From Scenedesmus sp. ARA3 (taxonomy: Eukaryota > Chlorophyta > Chlorophyceae > Sphaeropleales > Scenedesmaceae), in contig RWJK01001325.1 of NCBI GenBank assembly GCA_004335835.1, positions 32,115 to 96,114 of the forward strand: a DNA stretch of 64,000 nt. The letters are read 5' to 3'. The notes beneath the pieces are model-generated. The model was given only the letters and a program-made list of their open reading frames with translations, was not told the origin of the DNA and made no database searches. Positions within the stretch are counted from its first letter, which is position 1, and the number at the start of each line of letters is the position of its first letter. This document shows, piece after piece, positions 50,178 through 61,784 of this stretch. A program made the position numbers and the translations under genes.

Positions 50178-50390
50178 CTACCAAATCTCATCCTGAAAAT
50201 CGTCGCACATAAGATCACATAACGGTTCGTGGTGACGTTCATCAATCAAGTGCACCAAGTGTGCAACTGCACTTTGCTTCTCATGGTTCATCAGTCTGTG
50301 CATACACGCAGGGTTGTTGGGACCACCAGTGTCCTGATACAAGCGTCTGAATCGCTCACATATATCATAATACCAATAGCATTCAAACAT
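50178..50390 (-). pseudogene. Orphan open frame, possibly a mobile-element remnant
   Basis: Seventy codons of non-repetitive protein (starting MFECYWYYDICERFRRLYQD, later MHRLMNHEKQSAVAHLVHL) with many aromatic, His and acidic residues, unlike the Ala/Gln-rich composition of nearby genes. There is no upstream or downstream splice partner I can defend. It could be a decayed transposon or virus-like fragment, or chance. The type is a guess. Confidence 0.2.
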
Positions 50391-50908
50391 GACATGCTAT
50401 CACTGTAATTGCTGAGCTTACATTGCAGCCATCATGGCTGAGACATGCATATGTTTGGTGTTGCGCATCATTGCACATTGCTGCCAGAACAACAGGCAGA
50501 CTCGTAGTCAGGCCCACCCGATTGTTGCAAGGCCCGCATGCTGCTGCAGCCATGCCAAAGCCTGGCAGCAGCAATCAGTGCAGCATACCAGCAGTAAGCA
50601 ACCCCCACAATCTCCTCGCCACATGCTAGTCAGCATGCTTGTGCTTGCAGGTCTGTGTTTGGTACTGCTCGGCGCAGATGGGGAATGTGGTGGGCTGTAG
50701 CTACGACGGCTTTCTCAAAGATTGCTGGTGTAAACAGCTAGTCCCACTTACACTGACTCCCTGCCCTGTAACCTTCTCTGTGCCTACAGGTGAGAGCTTC
50801 GCATGATGCTATGGTGCCGAGCAGCCGTGCCTACATGAGCAGCCCACCAGGAGACTTTGGCGGGGGTCTTCTGGCTCAGCATTGCTTGAAGGTGCGCAGC
50901 TGTGCATG

Positions 50909-50953
50909 ACCAGCGTGCTGCGGCATCCTGGCTTTGTCTAAAATTCGTCATTT
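50909..50953 (+). repeat. Copy 2 of a dispersed 44-bp repeat
   Basis: This matches 16941-16984: ACCAGCGT, then ATCCTGGCTTTGTCTA, then AATTCGTCATTT, with a few substitutions and one extra base. Both copies lie in intergenic DNA in the same orientation. Confidence 0.75.
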
Positions 50954-51120
50954 GACACTGACGAGATGTTGCAGACGAGATGGCTGTTGCTGTACGTGCC
51001 GCACCACAATTCCACATTTATACTTTCGGAGGTTTAAGATCATAATGTCATTGATGCGGCAGTGCCTTATCACACCAGATGGCGCCACCTAGCTATAGGT
51101 GCACCTGCATTACAAGCCGT

Positions 51121-51273
51121 TTATGGCCATAATAAGCCCCAGCTGGGGCCTTATTATAATAAGCTTAATAAGCCCCAGTGTAATAAGCTTATTACACTGG
51201 GGCTTATTATGGCCATAATAAGCCCCAGTGTAATAAGCTTATTTTGATAAGAGGCTTAAGCCTCTTATCAAAA
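51121..51273. repeat. Cluster of long perfect palindromes (foldback element)
   Basis: The core AATAAGCCCCAG occurs three times direct and twice inverted. Perfect palindromes are 51166-51209 (44 bp, centred on AAGCTT), 51182-51243 (62 bp, centred on GGCC) and 51242-51273 (32 bp, centred on CTTAAG). A fourth, imperfect one centred on CAGCTG spans about 51130-51158. The palindromes overlap, so alternative hairpins or cruciforms compete. Confidence 0.93.
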
Positions 51274-51742
51274 GTTATGGATATGCCAGATGAGGCCAGA
51301 CACTTAAATTCACGATGAATATCGATCAACGTTAAACACCGCTAACACGTGCTGAACTAAATCATTTTTATTTCCAGCCTCTGCCACGGCGTGTTCGGAC
51401 CTTGAGTGTGCCGTTGCTTTGAGGGCGTAATCAAAATCGGTGTGCCGTTGCTTTGAACGATGTGTCAGGCGCACGCACTGGTACACGCCACAACAGGAAT
51501 GAAACAATCAAGTTTAATTTTTTGGCCTAGGTGCGTACAACAGGCACCTGGTGTATACCCGCGTCTGCCTGGTGAGGAACTTATGACTGTTACTGTTACT
51601 GTTTGAGCGAGATAAAGCGGCCAAAGCAGCGTTGCTAGCTTACCGCCGCATTACTTAGCTGTTAATTATTGTTAGTTCAACCTGTTGTATTTTGCAGTTG
51701 CTTTAGCGCAAGGCAGGGATGCCAGGCTCTGAGAGTGTTTAA

Positions 51743-54115
51743 ATGGAGCAGTGCAGTGGTGCACCTCGCAACACGGCCAACAATCAACAGCGACCTAAGA
51801 GTGACCTGAGAGGACTGAGCTGGGACCGCAAACATGAAGGGTATGTTCTACCGACGGTTTGCAGTCGCAGCAGTACTGTTCTGTCGCAGTGTGGCGTCGC
51901 AAACAAGCGCTATCACCAAATGACACTTTTTTTACTTGATTGTACAGATGGAGAGTACGCATATACTATCAGGTGCGACAGCGTGGCCAGAGCGTCCTGC
52001 TTTGATCATCTACTGCCAGATGTATAGATGTGAGAGTAGATGTATGTGTATTCGATTGCCGATCATGACCACTCACAACCCTTGCTTGCTGTGCAGGGAA
52101 AACAGCGTCACATCGGTACGTGGAGATGGCAGGAGCTGGTGTACTTCTGCAAAGGGGCTGGGTGCTTGCATGCTTGCAATTGCGTGATGGGTACCCGCGT
52201 GACGACGGTTATGGCCTTGCGTAATGGTTGCAACAGGGGTGCAAACTACGCAAGAGATCGAACCTGCCTGTGTTGACAACCTCTAATGCATTTCGGCGCC
52301 TTATTGTACCAGTCTCAGCATACTCAAGCATCCCCACAGACTGCATGAGCGCTTGGCGTGTCTTGCAGGGCGCTTCAGTGATGAGATCGAAGCTGCAAAA
52401 GCTTACGATGCAGCAGCCTACTACCTGTATGGCGACAGTGCCATCACCAACTTCGGCCTTGAAAGCTGCAGGGCCGGCAACATAGAGGTAGGTTAACCCA
52501 ACGTTGGGAGGTGGTTTAGACCATGTGTGCACCATGTGTGCACGGTGCACCATTCTTAACACGGCTGCAGGCAGCCAAAGGAGAGGAGCTGATGCAACCG
52601 AGTGAATGCAAGGAACAGCAGCATATACGGTCACCAAGTGGAGGAGACTTTGAGTCAGCAGGTCCTGCCAGCTCTGCTTGCAAGCCCTGCATGCAATTGC
52701 ATCACAACAGGGCATTGTGCAACTAGGGAGGTGAAAGCAGAGCCTGACACCTAGAGCATGCCAAGGCTTCAACTAAAGCCAAATGCATCTGCCACATGCA
52801 TGCATGGGCATCATGCTTGTGCAGCATGCTTGTGCAGCATGTTTCTACCCAACAAGTGCAGCCAGTGGGCAACCAGCAGTGCGCCCGCCCGCCTGACACA
52901 CCGCACCTCCCTGCCTGCCTGCAGGTCAGCAGCTTCATCGTGCTGGCAAAGCAGCAGGCAGCAGCCTGCAGCCACCCTGGCAGCCTGAGACCTGGCAACA
53001 GGCAGGGGTATGCAGCGGCACCGCAGCTGCAGTATGACGGCAACGCCCTGGTGCATATGCTGCCGCAGCTGTACGCGCAGCCAGGAGGCAGCAGCAGTCA
53101 CATGCAGCAGCAGCATGGCCAGATCATCCTTAGCGCCGCATCTGGTGCATCCGCTGCAGCAGCTGTAGGTGAGGCCCGGCAGCTGCCAGCTGCTGCCAGC
53201 AGCGGCCTGCAGGAGCTGCCACTGCAGGGAGCAGGTGGGGCGCTGCAGCACGTCATAACGCTGGCGGGCTCGCCTGCGCCAGCAGCAGCAGCAGCACAGA
53301 TGTGGCTGGTGCCCTCACTGCTGGCAGCAGACTCGCCTTGCGTCAGCAGCGTCTCATCAGCCTCCCCCTGGCCGGCTAGCTGCGGGGATCACCTGCCTCC
53401 AACAAGCAGCATCAGCAGCACCAGCAGCAGCTTCATGCTGTACAACACACAGCCACTGCTGCTGGTGCAACAGCAGCAGCAGCAGCAGTATGTGGTGCCA
53501 GCAGCAGCAGCCAGCACTGGTTCTGCTGGCTTCTTAGCAGGGCATCAGCTGCCAACCACAGTGCTTCCAGCTCAGCAGCTTGCCCTGCAGCAGCAGCAGC
53601 TACACCCTGTGTTTGCTGCTGCATTTCAACACCAGCAGCAGCTGCAGCAGAACAGTGTGCTGTTCTTCAACCCCAGTGCACCCCTGCAGCTCTCAGTGCA
53701 GCCACAGATGATGACAGTAGCTGAGTACCTACAGACAAGCATGCCTGCAGCGGCAGCAGTAGCTACTCCCAGCGACATGACGCAGCAGCCGCAGCAGCTA
53801 CTAGAGGAGCAGCTAGCCAGGATGTCTCTGTATGCACACCAGCAGGCAGCAGCAGCATGCCCCAGCCACATTGCACTGGACCCGCAAGTGGCAGCCCCAG
53901 CCACAGGTGCCGTGCTGGTGCAGGGGCAGGTGCCTGGGCCGCCCTTCAGTGCATCGCCATGCTTTGCGCCAGCACAGCTGCAGCCAGGCGATGCGCCAGC
54001 CGCAGGCAGCGATGCAGGCACCTTGCTGCTGATGCAGCAGATGCTGCAGGGCTTCCACAGCCACAGCAGCAGCGCCGGCTGCTCCTCAGCTGCTGCTGCC
54101 AGCAGCAGGGCCTGA
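51743..54115 (+). CDS. AP2/ERF-domain transcription factor with micro-exons
   Basis: Sequence-specific DNA-binding protein of the plant-type AP2/ERF family; nuclear. Exons 51743-51840, 51948-51972 (25 bp), 52097-52115 (19 bp), 52369-52487 and 52925-54115 give about 483 residues. The spliced domain reads SDLRGLSWDRKHEGWRVRI, YYQ, GKQRHI, GRFSDEIEAAKAYDAAAYYL, YGDSAITNFG: the YRG-like start, WRVRI strand, EIEAAKAYD helix and NFG end of a complete AP2 domain (about residues 19-82). Without the two micro-exons the domain would be broken, which supports them. The rest (about 400 residues) is rich in Gln, Ala, Ser and Pro, a plausible activation region, ending in Ser/Ala runs. There is one AP2 domain. 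The target is unknown. Confidence 0.88.
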
Positions 54116-55227
54116 CGCGCCTGGCGATCTGCGGCGTGCAGCTCACAGGCTGCATGGCGACGCTCGCAAGCTGATGGCCACTGCAGTGAATGTGTTGTTA
54201 GCTGGCGATGCACGGCTAGTTGCATGGGCCAGCCCCACTGAAAATGGCCCAGCCAAGACCAGCGCAGCAAAGTCACAGTCTCGTGTGCCCGACTGCAGCC
54301 CCCTATGGCAACAGGGAGCTCAGAGAGCAGCTGCTGTGACATGCAGCAGCTGATCTTGTGTAATTGGCGACTGGCAGTTCTGTAGTGATTTGGCAACAGA
54401 GTGCTGCTTTGGCACGCTGCACACGCACATGCATTGTGGACCAGTTGTTATGTGCTGATGGTCAGCAACTTCGCAAGAGTGTATTTGCAGGCTGAACCTT
54501 GATTGTTCTGTGTAGAGAGATTGTAGACTGGTTGTAGACAGGTTCGTTACAGACCACTTGTAGACCCCTTGCAGGGAACCCTTGTTCAGGGGTGCATGAT
54601 TGTGCTGTTGCTGCGTCATCTCTTGCATCAAGTACTGCCCTGCTTTGCTCCTGCAATCAGAACAGACCAGCGTGACTGTTGGTAGTCTGCGGTTGTTGGT
54701 AGTATGTGGTGTCCTGGCTTGGTTGAAGGTGCTGCTGCACTGGCCCAAACTCAATCACAGGTGGGCGGCGGCAGCGCATTACAGGCTGGCATTGCCTAGC
54801 ATGATCAGGCGCAGTGCATTACAGTGCTGCTTTTGAGCTACGCTGCACACTCGTATTTTGAATGGCTGTTGGTGATAGTCAGCTCCAGGATATTTGACGT
54901 GCAAGAAACTCAGTCCTGCAGCTTCCAGCAACGAGGGTGGGGCCGCCAGATGTTGTGTGGTGTGCAACTCTTCAATGGCCCTTTTCACTATTGTGTTGGG
55001 CACCCACATGGGCTTCGTTCGTGCACATGCAGATGAGCAATGGCTCGCATGTGCCGTGGTCTGATGCAGCAGCTTGGTGCCAGCATCATGTGTCGTACAT
55101 CAGACTTGAATTGTTTAGCGGAGGATTTTGAAGCAGAGCTTTGCATGGAGCATCCGCACTGCACAATGCATCTTAATACTGCATGCTTCGTTGTGTGGTT
55201 CGATGAATCGTGAAGGATTTTGCAGCT

Positions 55228-55311
55228 GACTGGCAACTGCATGCTTAGACATGGATGGAAGGCATGGATGACTGGCAACTGCGTGCTGAGACATGGATGG
55301 TAGGCATGGAT
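55228..55311. repeat. 42-bp tandem pair
   Basis: Two adjacent copies start GACTGGCAACTGC at 55228 and 55270 and differ at about three bases. The inner motif ATGGATGG recurs. Confidence 0.85.
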
Positions 55312-57175
55312 GGAATACATTCTTTACCACGGCGGACTCTGGACTGCAGCCTTTTTGTGTCTTTGCTTCAAGTGCTAAACCATGGCATGATCGCGCATTG
55401 GCCCGTATAGCTGCTACTTTAACCATGATGGTGTTCACCAGTGCGCAACGGTGGTGGTGATTGAGTGTGGTCGCCTTGAACAGTATGGATTGCAGCCCAA
55501 CACTGGACTGGTGACATACTTGGGTGGAGCATGTAGGTCAGGTGTGTGCAAGCATGCGAATGCTTTTAGGTTTGATGTTGATGTTTCTGCAGGGGCACAT
55601 TCTTTTATCAGTTGGTTGCTCTGACTGCAACCCTCATGTTGGTGTGTTGGCTTGAAAATATTAGCCCAGGAACGGTGACAGCTAGTGAGTACAGAGATGG
55701 CAATGATTTGCACTGCATGGATGGCACCTCCAGGTGATTGCCTATCTTCTATTGCCATTCATTTGTTGGTGCTGAACGCCTACAAATTATGGCAACGCTC
55801 CCCTATGCGGTGCATGCTGTTTTGCTGCCCGCATGCGGGCAGGGCATCTGCGCTCTGAGTGGGCCTTGTTGTTACTCTACCCATTCTTGGGTTTGCCCTT
55901 TCACTTGTGAGACGTGCCGCAGCTTCAACAACGGGCACTGAATTGATCCTGCACCACAGCCTGGAGGGTGATCCTGTTGTGCTACAGGGGGCAGTGTACA
56001 CTGCATATATTGATGTGGTGAACCGTGGTTGGGTGGTTCTAACAGCTGGTGTTGCTCTGGTGTTGCTCCCTGTAAGGGTTGCATCTGGTGGGCTGTTGGC
56101 CTGAGGAGCGCTTTGTGTCAAAGGTGGGCTCAGGCAGTTCACAAGGCGGAATTATCTTTCGCCGCAGCAGCAGCCAGGCCATAATGCATGCCTGGGGCCA
56201 GCTTCACAGCACAGTTCCAGGCTTGCCGTCGCCAGCTGCAAAAAGTGCTGGCTTGTTGGATAGTTTGCAGGACTGCTGCTCTGTTCCCTGAGCTGAGCTG
56301 CTTTGCCTACCTGATTTTGGGCTCGGCGCTGTTTGTTTTGTCTTGTTGGCATACTGGCTTTAAGTACGCAACGTTGACAGAGTATGTGTGCGGCTGCCTG
56401 CCTGCAAGGCTGGCAATGAACACAGCATCAACTGGGCATGTGCGGCTGGATCACAGAGTATGCTGCATTGCACGACAGCATGTGCTGACGCCTGGGTGCT
56501 GAAGCACATTATTTCATTGGGCCATGCAACTCGGTCAGAATCGTATTATATCAACTACACTACCACGTCCTTTGCAGACGGGTAAAGATGTCTGAGCTGC
56601 TGTTGTGGTTGAGGAGTGCATGCCATACCGCTGCTTGTCTCCACGTGCTGCCCTGGTCCACTGCCCTGTTCGCTGCATTACTGGTGCATGGATTCATGGC
56701 TTGCCATTCCGCCCCAGTGCCACATGCTATCGACAATAAAGCGGTGCTCCCTGTTGCACCACTTACTGTGGGGCGCGGAGCCGCTGGAATAATTGCTGCT
56801 GCGATTGAGTAGGTAACATGATGACTCTTGTGCTGCAGGCCATGGCTGGTCACTGGAATGCGCTGGGTGGGCAGCGGCTTGGGTTGAATGCAGTGACTCC
56901 ACACCACTAGTCGTGCTGGCCAGATGCATATCTAGCAACTATGCGACACTCCCTACAAGCAGCAGCAGCAGCAGCCGCAGCAGTTTCAGCGGTGCTGCAC
57001 AAGTGACTGTTGTGGCTGCTCAGACTGAGTCTCCTGATTATCAGAACCAAACGTTGCCATGTGAACCGTGACAACCAACTGCTGAGTGTCAGATGAGCAT
57101 GCTACAGGCAAGCAGCTTCCTGCAAACTACCTGTTGGCGAGACTCGTTGAGTGCTAGTTCAAGGTGCAGCTTGAA

Positions 57176-57197
57176 CATGATCATGATCATGATCATG
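57176..57197. repeat. CATGAT hexanucleotide run
   Basis: Three and two-thirds copies of CATGAT. The run contains overlapping TGATCA and ATCATGAT palindromes. Confidence 0.9.
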
Positions 57198-57608
57198 AGC
57201 ACACATGCTGGTCACCAACACATGTGCAAACGACCTGTGCCCCGAGCATCGTAACAGCGATTACTTTTGTGGTCACAAGCGGGTCTGACGAGCATTGTCT
57301 TGCTGACGCAAAGCACAGCATTCGGGCTCAATGGATGCCCAACTGTTTGAAACTGACACTGCTTGTCAGGCGGGTTCTAAACGCAGAGGTTTTTGAACTA
57401 GGCCCCGACTGGATGTGTATAAAACATTTCTGGGTTTTCAAGCGTTTCATGTCTATAGTTGTGTACATAATTGGTTTTGACAAGTTGCAAAGAGTTGAAG
57501 AACGACAAGTTGCAACCCATCCTTGCATAGTTTGCTGTGCGACATCGCCGTTCATAAGACCCAGTAAATTTCCGTCTTCCGGTGCCATTAAAGCGCGAAA
57601 CGTCTCTC

Positions 57609-59566
57609 ATGGAGGACCCAGCACAAGGTACGGAGAAACAAACCAAACAACAGATAACATGCAGCAGAGGCAGGCCTCAACAAGAACACCGTATAAGAAG
57701 CTCGCATCACAGCTTAAAAACAGCATAGCAAAGTCAGTTGGGAACAGCGGGCGCATTGGATGCAAAAAGAGCGGGAGCGGGAACGAGCGTGCACGCTTCG
57801 CCTGCTCGTGTTCAGCAGCCTGCTTTCAGCCATGCGCAGTGACAACAGCTAAAGCTCTAAATGCCGTGTTGCATGCAGCGACGCAACCCTTCGAGACCGC
57901 CTGCTTAGCACTGGTGTTGATGTTGTCTGCACCTTGCAGTGTTGGGCTACTCGGAGCTGTTCCAGCGCGTTGTCCCTATCGAGCTGCGCAGTTTTCCTTC
58001 GTCAACTCTTCTACAGCGACTTTTCACCAGCAGCAGCTGCCCCAGCGGCCTCAAGGAGCTCTACTCTGACCTGTCAGACTCTGCAGAGGGCACCTCAAAG
58101 AGCACATTGTCAGGATGCTCATCGCCCATGTCCACCACGAACAGCAGCGCAGGGGTGGAGATGATGAAAGTGCGGGTGCTATCACATGTGGTCGGCGGCA
58201 TCACTACATCTGTACGGGTGAGTGCGGTCATTCACCTCTACAGCATTCACATGGCAAGACTGCTGCTGCTCTCAAAGCAGTTCACCAGCACAGACCTTAT
58301 TTGCGCACCAAACTATACAGCTGCCTGCATCTATTGCCAGCTTGTACGTGGGTTCCAGGTCAGCATGCCGCAGACCGATGTACAGCGCAGAAACACAGGA
58401 TGCCGTGGCAGCGAATGACATTGTTTGTCACCGTACAATGGTGCAGCAGTTTGAATGCTCTTCCTTTGCTGCTGCTTTGCATGGCTCGTGTGCTTCCTGC
58501 AGGTTGAGCTCTCCTGTGATGCAAGCTTATTCTTCCACTACAGCGCAAACGTGTCTCCATCTGCGTACGAGGACATTAAGGTATGGCGCGCGTGCTGCAT
58601 TGCTGGCCGTTGCTACATGCAGCAGCTCTTGCAGGAACACTGGCCACCTGCAGCTGGTCTGGCATATGCAATGGACCATACAGTCTGCATGCTTTGTGTT
58701 AGTTTTCGTCCTGCCAGCACAATGGGCAGCCGCGGCAAGTGCCTAGCATGGTGCTGCTGCAGCAGCCTCCTCGCCAGCTTTTCACTCCTAATCGTTCCTG
58801 CAAGCACTCTTGCAAACCAGTGTTCCCTCCTGCCCCTGATGCACTTGCAGGAGGACTGCGGACTGGTGGTGGACTTCGCCTCCTTCCCTGCTCTGCTGCT
58901 GAAGCTGCTCAACCTGCTGGTGGAGCAGCCGTCCACCTACCTGGGGCTGCTGGTGCTGCGCGCAGACGGCAGCGCAGTGTTGGAGTTTGCGCAGAACCTG
59001 GAGTTCAAGGCCATGTCGCTGCTGTCCATGCGCGTGGAGGCGGTGCCGCAGGTGAGCTTGGGCAGGCTCCTGCAGTGCTTGCATGGTCAGTAATGTGCAT
59101 GCTGGCAGCGCCAAGGAGAGTTGGTCGCCATGTGTTTGTGATGCTGGCTCACGCGTAAAACTGATGCACATCCTGCAGGCCATGGTGCGCTGCTACGTGA
59201 CAATGCGGCACAACAGCGTACTGGAGCGCTGCGCTGAACTGGAGGCAGAGCTGTTTGAGCTGAGGTCGCTGGTGAGTTGCTGCTGTGGACTGTGTACAGC
59301 TGTGGCAGCATCCAATGGCAACGAGTGCAGCAGGTGCAGCATAACACAACTGCTGATCTAAGCTCAGAACACTTTGTGATGCTGCTGTTGTCCTGCCACA
59401 ATAATGACCTCTTTTGCTGCTTCACGGCAACTCTGCTCCTGTACAGGTGCGCCAGCGCTGCCCCAACCTGCTGCAGCTGGGCAAGACTGCTCGCGCCAGC
59501 CCCATGACCAGCCTAGCCAGCATGCGCAGCACACAGAGCCCAACACACAACAACTACGCAATGTAA
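57609..59566 (+). CDS. SAS6-like protein (SAS-6 N-terminal domain, no long coiled coil)
   Basis: SAS-6 builds the ninefold centriole cartwheel; SAS6-like proteins share its globular head and mark other microtubule structures. Exons 57609-57627, 57940-58217, 58503-58580, 58851-59051, 59179-59271, 59447-59566 give about 262 residues. The head domain shows KVRVLSHVVGGITTSVRVEL, LFFHYSANVSPSAYEDIK, CGLVVDFASFPALLLKLLNL, YLGLLVLRADGSAVLEFAQN and LEFKAMSLLSMRVEAV. A short helix (NSVLERCAELEAELFELRSL) follows, then a Ser/Arg-rich tail ending NNYAM. Canonical SAS-6 has a coiled coil of several hundred residues here; its absence fits SAS6L. The 19-bp first exon is tentative but fits in phase (MEDPAQ, then GTG). 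The stop TAA overlaps a TGTAA motif. Confidence 0.83.
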
Positions 59567-60601
59567 AGCAGGCTCAGCAGACAGCATTACTCTTCTTGGC
59601 AAATACTACTGTCTCAGCGTTGACCAACAAGCATCGAGCGTATACATGAGATGTGGAACATGCACTGCCCGCCCTTCTGGCAACAGTGCGCAGGCAACGT
59701 CTTGTGGGCCACGGGTGCAGCAGCAATGCACTGGCATGGAACGTTGAATTTTGCAGAAAGCAGCATGTCATGTTTAGTCTTGTTACATGTATGTTCTGTT
59801 AGAAGCTCTTACAGCAGCAAGCGGCTGGTGAATCGGACGTGCATCCTTTCCAGGCAACTTAACCAGTCAACAACCTGCTTTGAAGTGACCTGTGATTTCC
59901 CAAGCGGCTTGGGTTTGTAGGCAGATGTGTATATGTGAGCACTGTATTTGTGATGCTGGGCCGACATGCAATGTCGCTTTTGGCTGCATGGAACACGGTC
60001 ACGCAACCAGGGAATTTGGCACAGCAGACCGGCTGACATTGTTAGTGACCATGCACGCAGCGGTTGGGCGTGTCAATTTGGCTCAGTTTGTTCCTGCCAG
60101 GGCCATGTGGTTGGGCGTATGATGTGTCTATGTTGTACACACCAGTTATCGCCATTGCAAGCACACCCATTCGAACCAGTCGACGTGATGCATTGGAGGC
60201 AGATGGGCCAATCACAGTGTGCTGGGTGGATCCCAAATTTGCAAACGAACCCGATGCTGCTTTCTGTGTGTGGTTTGCAACTTTGTAACCAACTTCTGCA
60301 ACTCTGGGCTCAATTGGCCGTGTTAACTGACACACCACTTGTGAAGTTTGACTTGCGAACGGCATGGACAATGAGAGCAGGCAGGGTCCAGCTGCCCCAA
60401 AACCTGCAAGCTCTGCGAAGTGGCCCGATGCCGATCTTCAGCTGGTCTTGCAGGCACTATACTACCTTCTCGTATCACATATTATCTGATCAGCCGCTTT
60501 GCGTCGCACGGCCACGCGTAGGGCTTCAAGGTTCCGGGCATTTGTTCTCTCCAAGTTGATCGATCAAGAAAACTGTCGTTTGACAACGTTGTGCAGCAGT
60601 C
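59567..60601. other. Intergenic region, SAS6-like to Tim17/22
   Basis: About 1 kb, lower in GC than the flanking exons. It holds the SAS6-like 3' untranslated region and the next promoter. I see no exon or repeat. Confidence 0.5.
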
Positions 60602-61784
60602 ATGCCTGCCAGCAACCGTAGACCGCTGTACAGCGATGAGGAGCTGCAAGCTGGTGCCTCAGCTGCTGCTGTTGCTGCTGCTGCAACCCCAGCCTTGGCA
60701 GCTGCTTCCTCTCCAGTGCAGCCTGCGCTGAACAGCACAGAACCCGCACTTGTACAGGCAGGGGATACTCCCTTTCGTCAACCATGCACCCTGAAGGGTG
60801 TGGCATCGGCAGCATATGCTGGTGCGTGCTGGATGCTGCTGCCACTGCTGCTGGGCTAGGTGTTTGTCTGAGGTGACAGCTGCTTGCTTGTCTGGTCGCT
60901 GCACTGCATTACAACATGCATTTTGGCCGCCAAGGGCTGTCAGCTTCACGCTTGTCACGTGTGCGTGTTGCTGTGCAGGTGCGCTGGGCTACTTCCTGGG
61001 CTTTGTGCCTGCAGCCATCAAGTTCAAGGGCCGCCAGTGGGGCATGGTGCATGCGCAGGGCGTGGCGTCAGCCTCGCAGCTGGCCGTCATGAGCGGCATG
61101 TACACCGCGGTGCACTGCATCTGCCAGCGCATCCGCAGCGTGGAGGACGGCTGGAACAGGGGCATCGCGGGCTGCAGCACAGGCCTGGTGCTGGGCTGGA
61201 AGGCAGGGCCCTGGTCAGCGCTGCAGTCCTGCGCCGGCATAGGCCTGCTGTCCGCGCTGATCGACCTGGGGGGAGGGGCAGCAGAGGCAGCAGAGGCGAG
61301 CATGCTGGGCCAACTGCAGCAGGCGCAGCAGCAGTGCCAGCTGCATGATACAACAGTAGCAGGTACTCCCCTTGATTTCCTGGCACCGCTGCTGGCGTCG
61401 ATAGGTCGGCGGCAAACGCAGCAGCAGCGGCTTTTGCAGCAGCAGACTGTGCAGCTGCAGCAGGACACGGTTCAGCCTGGCAGCAGCAGCAGCAATCCTG
61501 CAGGCTGGCAGTTTGGGCAGCAGCATCTACAGCAGCAAGCACTTGCAGTGTTTCAGGCAAACGGCCTGCAGCCTGCTGTGCGGCAGCTCAACGCAGCAGC
61601 ACAGCTGCTGGTGGCAGCTCCCCCGCTGGCATTTTTGAGTGCCTGCTGCAGCAGCCCAGCAACGCCAGACCAGCCGCTGTCACGAGCAGCGGCCGCAGCA
61701 GGAGGGCACGTGCACGCAGTGGATGCTTGTGCAGTAGCAGCTGCAGATGTGCTGGTTGGTAGGAGGAACGGCAGGCGGCACTGA
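60602..61784 (+). CDS. Tim17/Tim22-family membrane protein with Gln-rich C-terminus
   Basis: Tim17/Tim22/Tim23-superfamily proteins form import channels in the mitochondrial inner membrane, and relatives sit in plastid envelopes. Exons 60602-60821 and 60979-61784 give about 341 residues. After an Ala-rich N-terminus comes the four-helix core: GVASAAYAGALGYFLGFVPA, ASASQLAVMSGMYTAVHC, the conserved CQRIRSVEDGWNRGIAGC turn, STGLVLGWKAGPWSALQS and AGIGLLSALIDLGG. Gly-rich helices and the R-x-x-D-x-x-N turn fit the family. The last 160 residues are Gln/Ala-rich and not part of the domain; a missed intron there is possible. Which translocase it belongs to cannot be told. Confidence 0.78.

Larger units (their letters stand above)
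49509..51742. other. AT-richer intergenic region with palindromes and orphan frames
   Basis: This 2.2-kb stretch separates the divergent PfkB and AP2 genes. Its left part (49660-50400) is markedly less GC-rich and has two open frames facing each other: plus 49660-50166 and minus 50390-50178. Neither matches a family I know. A copy of a dispersed 44-bp repeat lies at 50909, and the palindrome cluster at 51121-51273. This looks like the most accessory-like part of the window. Confidence 0.5.
54116..57608. other. Long intergenic region
   Basis: About 3.5 kb with no gene I can support. A TGTAA motif near 54359 may end the AP2 transcript. It contains a 42-bp tandem pair (55228-55311), a CATGAT hexanucleotide run (57176-57197), and GTAACATGATGA near 56813, which recalls the microsatellite at 2442-2500. 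Many short frames occur, but none has a recognisable domain. Confidence 0.5.

Noticed and set aside
57164..58069. 301-codon plus-strand frame before the SAS6-like gene
   Set aside because: It overlaps the SAS6-like exon 57940-58217 in a different frame and shows no domain. The phase-matched SAS6-like model explains the region better.
59562..59566. TGTAA overlapping the SAS6-like stop codon as its polyadenylation signal
   Set aside because: A signal this close would leave almost no 3' untranslated region. Five bases overlapping a stop codon is easily chance.
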